Assembly: GCA_025450495.1 (NCBI GenBank)
Contig: JANWHI010000103.1
Span: forward strand, 1-9,242
DNA: 9,242 bases
Reading direction: 5' to 3'
Source of the DNA: Candidatus Dormiibacter sp.
GTDB taxonomy: Bacteria; Chloroflexota; Dormibacteria; UBA8260
The notes beneath the pieces were generated by a model, which was not told the DNA's origin, did no database searches, and saw only the letters and a program-made list of their open reading frames with translations. Numbering within the stretch: the first letter of the stretch is position 1; the number at the start of each line of letters is the position of its first letter. Position numbers and translations under genes: made by a program. Below are positions 5,422-9,242 of the stretch, one piece after another.

Positions 5422-8298
5422 CTAGGGGATGAGACGGATCGTGCCGATGTCCTGGCGGGTTGTCATGCCTAGGTGCAGCGGTGCCGATCCATACCCCCTC
5501 CACTGACTGCAAGCGCCGATGGGGAACCGGTACGCGGATGGCGAGTTGGGCGACGTCGCGAACGTGATGGCATGCCGCTCCCCCGCGGAGTTCGGCTGGT
5601 CGGCGAGGGTCATGGTGCTGGTGGTGAAGGATGACGCCGCATCGATCTCGATCCATTGGTAGTCGCTCCACAGGTGACCGGCGGGCGGGGTCAGCAAGAT
5701 GGATGTCTGGTTCTCGCGTGTAAGGGAGGCAGAGCTCGCCGACGCACCGCGTTGTGGCGGCGCGGGGCTCCCCGAGAGGAAGTTCGGCGAGTACCCCCAG
5801 TCACAGTCGTAGCCGCGGAAAGGCAGGTCGGTCGTGACCAGAGGCTTCGATAGGGGCAGGTTGAGGGACGCCGGATCGGCAAGGCGAGCGGTGTCGATCA
5901 CGTAGATGGTCTGACCATCGACGTCCGCGAAAGGCCGGTAGTGCGCGAGAAGGTATCGGCTTACGTCGTAGTGGCGAACCATGTTCGGGACGTCACCCCA
6001 TTTCGGCAAGCCGGTCTCGATCTGTGCGTAGACGACAAAGAGCGGCTGGTCGGTACGTAGCTGGGCGATGAGGTCCTGCTGGATGATGTCGCGGATGGCG
6101 ATGGACACGTTGTAGTAGGCGGTGCTGGGATGAAAGTCGAGCACGTAGTAGAGCAGCCCGGGCTCGTTGGTGAAATCGAACACGTGGCCGCCCGACGGCA
6201 GGTACGTGTGCAGGAGTATGCCCATGTCGGACGCCATGGACGAAGGGTCGAGCGCGTACGGTGACGCATACCCTACCGCAGCGATCGCCGGTTCGCTGGC
6301 GACCGTTACCCGGTAATGGTCCGGCGCCGCCGCGACGGCACGCCCGGCGGTCACCACCACGAACGCTACCAGGACTGCGACAAACGCCACCGCAGCGGGG
6401 CCCCGGCGGAGCGCGGTGCCAGGGGTGCGGCGTCGGGGGCTGCGCGGCGCCACCTCAACCAGGGACGCGACGAGGAGGATGAACAACGGCACGCCGGTGG
6501 CGAACACCTCCCAGATGTGCGGCTCGTCAGCCCGATCGAGAAACTTCGGGTAGTACAGGCCTTCGAGGATGGCGGCGGCGACGAGCATCCAGTTGAGCGT
6601 GGTCAGTCGCAGGCGCAGCCACAGCTTGGCCACCACCAACACCAGCGCCGCCAGCATCGCGACGATGGGGAGGACGGCCTCCTCGACGTCCAAGACGGTC
6701 AGCGGGACGTGCGGTGCTCCCCCACTCAGAATGTGCCCGGGCACGAATGCGGTGTAGTAGTTGATGAAATCGGCTAGCGCGTGGTGGCTGAGCAGCACCG
6801 CCAGGAACACCACACCGACCAGCACAGCGCCAAGCACAGTCCACAACGTGGTGGTGAACGCGCTGAGCCGCATGGCACTGCGTCGCCAGCCTGTCGCGTA
6901 CACATCGGCGGCGAAGATGGCAATGCCGATCGCGGGCACGCAGTACGCTGTCTCGGGCGAGATCACGGCCTGGATGACCACTGCGGCTCCGAGCGCGGCG
7001 GCGAGCCGGCTGCTCCTGCGTTCGAGCACGAGCCAGAGCAACACCAGCAGAAGCGGCCAGAAGATGAACCTGACAAATGTCAGGCTGGCGCCGTAACGGA
7101 AGAACAGCAGGGCTGCGACGGGAGCGAGCAGCCAGCGCCGCCCGATGACGCGATACGCGAGGAAGTAATAGCTGAGCAGGCAGAGCGGATCCACCAGGAG
7201 CGTCCGGCCTGCCGTGGCTCCCCAACTGCTGTCCTGCACCGCAGAGGTTGTCAGCAGTGAGGCAAACGCGTCCTCGAGGATGCCGTGGGTGCTGATCCAA
7301 TCACGCCAGGGAAAGCCCCCGGACTCCACCAGGCGGAGCGTGGTCAGGGCCTGGCCGTCCTCGAAGGAGAGAAAGATGGGGAGCGCGCCGGACGCCACTG
7401 CAAGCGCCAGGAAGAGGGCAACCGGCAGGGTGACCAGGAAGATCACGCGCCGCTCGATCCGTGTCGCCGCCGCGACGTCAGTGCCCGCGCGGAACAGCGT
7501 GATCGCGACGATGATCAGGGCGGCGACGATCACCACTGCGCCAAGCCATACCGGCAGCCATGCGTAGTGATGCACGGTTCCGTCGCTCATGACCGTCACC
7601 TGTGTCGCCAGCGAGGCGACCGGCAGCCCCAGCAACGCGCCGGCTGCCCCGGCAGCGTTGAGACGGCTCATCTGCAGGCGCACGTGCCGGCCGCGCTCAG
7701 GTTCGCTCGGCGGGCGAGCCAACAACGCAGACGCCGCCCAGACGACCATGGCGTAGGCCGCGGCAAGGAAGATGACGTCTCGCCACGCGCCCACGCCACC
7801 GTCGTCACGCGCGATGGCCAGTATCAGGCCGAGAGTGGCACCCACGCCCAGCGACCGCACCAGCGGCATCGCCAATGTGTCGGTGCGCGACGGCGAGGTG
7901 TCCGCGTTGGTGTCGGGTGCGGCGATCGACCTGGCGCCGCCGTTCGCGAACGCCGGAAGCGGCAGTTGACGCCAACGCCAGACCAGCAGCATCAGGAAGA
8001 AGGTGGTCAGGCTGACGAGAGGGAAAACCACCACCACCAACTGGTACTTCTCCGCGTACACCGAGGGATTGAAGGCGTGGAATGTCGCGTAGCCGATGAT
8101 GTCCGTGGAAACATGGAGGTTTGGATCGATGAAGAGGCTCAGAAGCGCAGCCACGGCGGCGCCGCAGGCCACCGCAGCGGCAACCAGCCCGGCGAAGCAG
8201 ACTTGCCCGGTGAACACGGTGCGCGCTGGAGAGGCCGACAACCAAACGGCCCGGCGCTTGCGCGCTCGTATGGACGATGGATCGGGCACGCGGTCCAT
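5422..8298 (-). CDS. Large polytopic GT-C-like membrane protein with extracytoplasmic C-terminal domain
   Basis: I do not recognise a named gene. The 958-residue product has about 15-17 hydrophobic segments between residues ~31 and ~655, then a ~300-residue soluble tail. Segments are evident near 31-56, 85-106, 146-164, 172-194, 247-269, 285-309, 366-382, 388-426, 452-466, 478-503, 538-556, 568-583, 598-614 and 635-655. The loop after the segment ending near 309 carries acidic motifs, SFEDGQALT (311-319) and STHGILEDAF (336-345). This is the arrangement expected of GT-C glycosyltransferases that take sugars from polyprenyl-phosphate carriers outside the membrane, with catalytic acids in a periplasm-side loop. 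The tail starts with VFDFTNEPGLLYYVLD (706-721), a segment I recall from related actinobacterial membrane proteins, and ends in a beta-rich part with Trp/Tyr and cysteines C832 and C930. The ATG at 8298 is chosen because longer starts would run into the divergent gene; no good ribosome site is visible. Transfer activity is inferred. Confidence 0.5.
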   Translation of the reverse strand: MDRVPDPSSIRARKRRAVWLSASPARTVFTGQVCFAGLVAAAVACGAAVAALLSLFIDPNLHVSTDIIGYATFHAFNPSVYAEKYQLVVVVFPLVSLTTFFLMLLVWRWRQLPLPAFANGGARSIAAPDTNADTSPSRTDTLAMPLVRSLGVGATLGLILAIARDDGGVGAWRDVIFLAAAYAMVVWAASALLARPPSEPERGRHVRLQMSRLNAAGAAGALLGLPVASLATQVTVMSDGTVHHYAWLPVWLGAVVIVAALIIVAITLFRAGTDVAAATRIERRVIFLVTLPVALFLALAVASGALPIFLSFEDGQALTTLRLVESGGFPWRDWISTHGILEDAFASLLTTSAVQDSSWGATAGRTLLVDPLCLLSYYFLAYRVIGRRWLLAPVAALLFFRYGASLTFVRFIFWPLLLVLLWLVLERRSSRLAAALGAAVVIQAVISPETAYCVPAIGIAIFAADVYATGWRRSAMRLSAFTTTLWTVLGAVLVGVVFLAVLLSHHALADFINYYTAFVPGHILSGGAPHVPLTVLDVEEAVLPIVAMLAALVLVVAKLWLRLRLTTLNWMLVAAAILEGLYYPKFLDRADEPHIWEVFATGVPLFILLVASLVEVAPRSPRRRTPGTALRRGPAAVAFVAVLVAFVVVTAGRAVAAAPDHYRVTVASEPAIAAVGYASPYALDPSSMASDMGILLHTYLPSGGHVFDFTNEPGLLYYVLDFHPSTAYYNVSIAIRDIIQQDLIAQLRTDQPLFVVYAQIETGLPKWGDVPNMVRHYDVSRYLLAHYRPFADVDGQTIYVIDTARLADPASLNLPLSKPLVTTDLPFRGYDCDWGYSPNFLSGSPAPPQRGASASSASLTRENQTSILLTPPAGHLWSDYQWIEIDAASSFTTSTMTLADQPNSAGERHAITFATSPNSPSAYRFPIGACSQWRGYGSAPLHLGMTTRQDIGTIRLIP

Positions 8299-8303
8299 TC
8301 TGG

Positions 8304-8330
8304 TCGACAAGCGCGCAGGCGGGGTACAGT
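8304..8330 (+). promoter_or_regulatory. Predicted promoter of the GNAT gene, likely leaderless
   Basis: TCGACA at 8304-8309 resembles a -35 box (5 of 6 to TTGACA) and TACAGT at 8325-8330 fits the actinobacterial -10 pattern TAnnnT; the spacer is 15 bp, a little short. The -10 ends 8 bases before the ATG at 8339, so transcription would begin at or within 1-2 bases of the start codon. There is no Shine-Dalgarno sequence in that gap, which agrees with a leaderless mRNA. It lies inside the 40-bp space shared with the divergent membrane protein gene; I see no clear promoter for that gene on the other strand. Confidence 0.5.
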
Positions 8331-8338
8331 CGTCGGCG

Positions 8339-9106
8339 ATGGCGTCGTCGCAGGCCACCAGCCACATCCACCAGCTGCTCGATGAGCACTGGACGGCCAC
8401 GTTGCGCGTGCAGCCGTCGGTCTGGCGCGACGCCGAGGTCGTCGTCGCCAGCCACCCCGAGCCCTCGCACACCGACCTCGTCTACCTGATCCGCCGCGAG
8501 GACAGCTGCATCATCGTGGTCCCGCAGACGCTGGTCGGCAGCACCACCACCGCCTGCGCGGCCTGGCCGTCGGCGGCGGTGTTCGATCGCGCCTTTGTGC
8601 GCAGCCTCTACGGCGCCGCCATCTCCAGCATCCATGGACCTTTCTGGCTCGGGTATGCCACCCCGGACACCTTTCGCCCGGTCGACAGCCGTGGAGTGCG
8701 TGTCCTCGATGGCACCGCCGACGAGGCGGCCCTGGCCACGCTGCGCGCGCAGGTGGGCGAGGACGAATGGATCGACGCGGGCTTCGAGATCCCCACCCGG
8801 CAGGCATACGGTCGCTACGCCGGCGAAGAGCTGGTGTGCGCGGGCACCCTGACGCCGTTCGGGGGCGCCGCCGCCAGCGTCGGCGCGCTGACGTCCCCCG
8901 CCCATCGCAATCAGGGCCTGGGCGCAGCCATGCTGAGCGCCCTGACCGTCACCGCCCTCGAGCGCAGCAGTGTGGCTCAGTGCCGCGTCCTCGAGGCGAC
9001 CAGGGCCGCCGTTCGCATCGCTCGCATGCTCGGATTCGTCGAGGACGGACGCACCCTCGAGGTGGTGCTCCACGTGCCGCCCCGGGGCGACGCCTTCGAC
9101 GGCTGA
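8339..9106 (+). CDS. GNAT-family N-acetyltransferase with an uncharacterised N-terminal domain
   Basis: A 255-residue two-part protein. The C-terminal part (about 119-248) is a GNAT acetyltransferase: motif A is seen as SVGALTSPAHRNQGLGAAML (180-199), where R190 and the Q-G-L-G turn (192-195) would bind acetyl-CoA pyrophosphate, followed by helix and a motif-B-like end, AAVRIARMLGFVEDGRT (223-239). The N-terminal part (1-118) has alternating strands and helices such as DLVYLIRREDSCIIVVP (46-62) and a Trp/Phe-rich stretch near 98-112; I do not recognise a named family, though N-terminal extensions of this size are seen on other actinobacterial GNAT proteins. The ATG at 8339 is preferred over upstream in-frame starts because the predicted -10 box is directly before it and earlier starts would lie in the opposite gene. 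The substrate (amine, antibiotic, protein or small metabolite) cannot be told. No sign that it belongs to the sugar operon. Confidence 0.5.
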   Translation: MASSQATSHIHQLLDEHWTATLRVQPSVWRDAEVVVASHPEPSHTDLVYLIRREDSCIIVVPQTLVGSTTTACAAWPSAAVFDRAFVRSLYGAAISSIHGPFWLGYATPDTFRPVDSRGVRVLDGTADEAALATLRAQVGEDEWIDAGFEIPTRQAYGRYAGEELVCAGTLTPFGGAAASVGALTSPAHRNQGLGAAMLSALTVTALERSSVAQCRVLEATRAAVRIARMLGFVEDGRTLEVVLHVPPRGDAFDG

Positions 9107-9109
9107 CGA

Positions 9110-9128
9110 CCCGCCTCGAGGAGGTGGG
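9110..9128 (+). terminator. Hairpin between convergent genes, possible terminator
   Basis: CCCGCCTC (9110-9117) can pair with GAGGTGGG (9121-9128) across a 3-base GAG loop, giving 8 base pairs with one G-U in the + strand RNA; on the - strand that pair becomes an A-C mismatch. It begins 4 bases after the GNAT stop and ends 3 bases before the stop of the convergent gene. There is no U-run afterwards, so it is at best a U-less terminator of the kind proposed in high-GC bacteria. Confidence 0.5.
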
Positions 9129-9130
9129 GT

Positions 9131-9242
9131 TCAGCGGTTGACGGCGGCCATGTCCCAGTGGCGCTGGCCCCTGACCGCGTCGCGAGGCACCGCGGCGTCG
9201 AGGTGGGCGACCTCGGCGGCGCTCAGCTCGACGTCCGCGGCG
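9131..9242 (-). CDS. Aldo/keto reductase, C-terminal fragment (runs off the window)
   Basis: Reading the - strand back from the stop at 9131-9133 gives 36 residues that end in HWDMAAVNR. The stretch DVELSAAEVAHLDAAVP matches the C-terminal end of aldo/keto reductases, where an ELT/S-x-E-x-x-x-LD segment is followed by an Arg/Tyr-containing turn and a short tail. These are NADPH-dependent cytoplasmic oxidoreductases. Only the tail is visible, so neither catalytic residues nor the substrate can be judged. It faces the GNAT gene with 24 bp between the two stops. The identification rests on a short but characteristic segment. Confidence 0.5.
   Translation of the reverse strand, partial: AADVELSAAEVAHLDAAVPRDAVRGQRHWDMAAVNR

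Noticed and set aside
6316..6777. A + strand frame of 153 codons within the membrane protein gene
   Set aside because: Its translation is charged low-complexity sequence complementary to membrane segments; no start signal or domain.
8020..8042. A short CCA-type trinucleotide run
   Set aside because: It encodes a Val run in a membrane segment of the - strand protein, so coding explains it; too short to be a repeat element.
8096..8338. An 81-residue N-terminal extension of the GNAT protein
   Set aside because: It lies antisense in the membrane protein gene, and the predicted -10 box directly precedes the ATG at 8339.
8299..8472. A 58-residue N-terminal extension of the membrane protein
   Set aside because: It would overlap the GNAT coding region in antisense, is rich in Ser/Thr/Cys without a signal-like pattern, and the ATG at 8298 already sits before the first membrane segment.
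7805..9073. A 422-codon - strand frame across the divergent spacer and the GNAT gene
   Set aside because: It is antisense to the GNAT domain and out of frame with the membrane protein; composition is that of a shadow frame.

Overview
The window looks like chromosomal DNA from a high-GC bacterium, most likely an actinobacterium. The grounds are the strongly G/C-biased third codon positions, the frequent GTG and TTG starts, densely packed genes, and a TAnnnT-type -10 box placed as for a leaderless transcript. I cannot fix the order or genus from the sequence alone.

Layout. Positions 15-5409 hold six genes on the + strand, packed like one operon (gaps of 1-4 bp or overlaps of 4 and 11 bp): an NAD-dependent sugar epimerase, a fused GmhB-like HAD phosphatase plus transaldolase, a SAM methyltransferase, an HddA-like GHMP heptose-phosphate kinase, an HddC-like sugar-1-phosphate nucleotidyltransferase, and a second SAM methyltransferase. 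Convergent to this block, on the - strand (5422-8298), is one very large polytopic membrane protein of GT-C glycosyltransferase type with a ~300-residue extracytoplasmic tail. Divergent from that, after only 40 bp, is a GNAT-family acetyltransferase (8339-9106). Facing it at the right edge is the C-terminal end of an aldo/keto reductase on the - strand (9131 to the window end).

How the genes may work together. Kinase, HAD phosphatase and nucleotidyltransferase are the three late steps of the known route from D-glycero-D-manno-heptose 7-phosphate to an NDP-heptose (HddA, GmhB, HddC). A transaldolase can make or drain sedoheptulose 7-phosphate, the usual C7 precursor, and here it is covalently joined to the phosphatase. 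The epimerase and two methyltransferases would tailor the sugar or the glycan carrying it. The membrane protein could transfer a lipid-linked sugar outside the cell, but it lies on the opposite strand, so its link to the pathway rests on proximity only. The isomerase GmhA and any nucleotide-sugar-dependent glycosyltransferase are not in the window and may lie upstream.

The most noteworthy points are the phosphatase-transaldolase fusion, which has a possible internal translation start at its domain junction; a glycine at the place of the usual catalytic Ser/Thr in the epimerase; and the membrane protein's unusual tail. No RNA genes, insertion sequences, CRISPR arrays or long repeats were seen.

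[Form note: the original gave no feature confidences; every 0.5 in that field is a placeholder required by the schema.]
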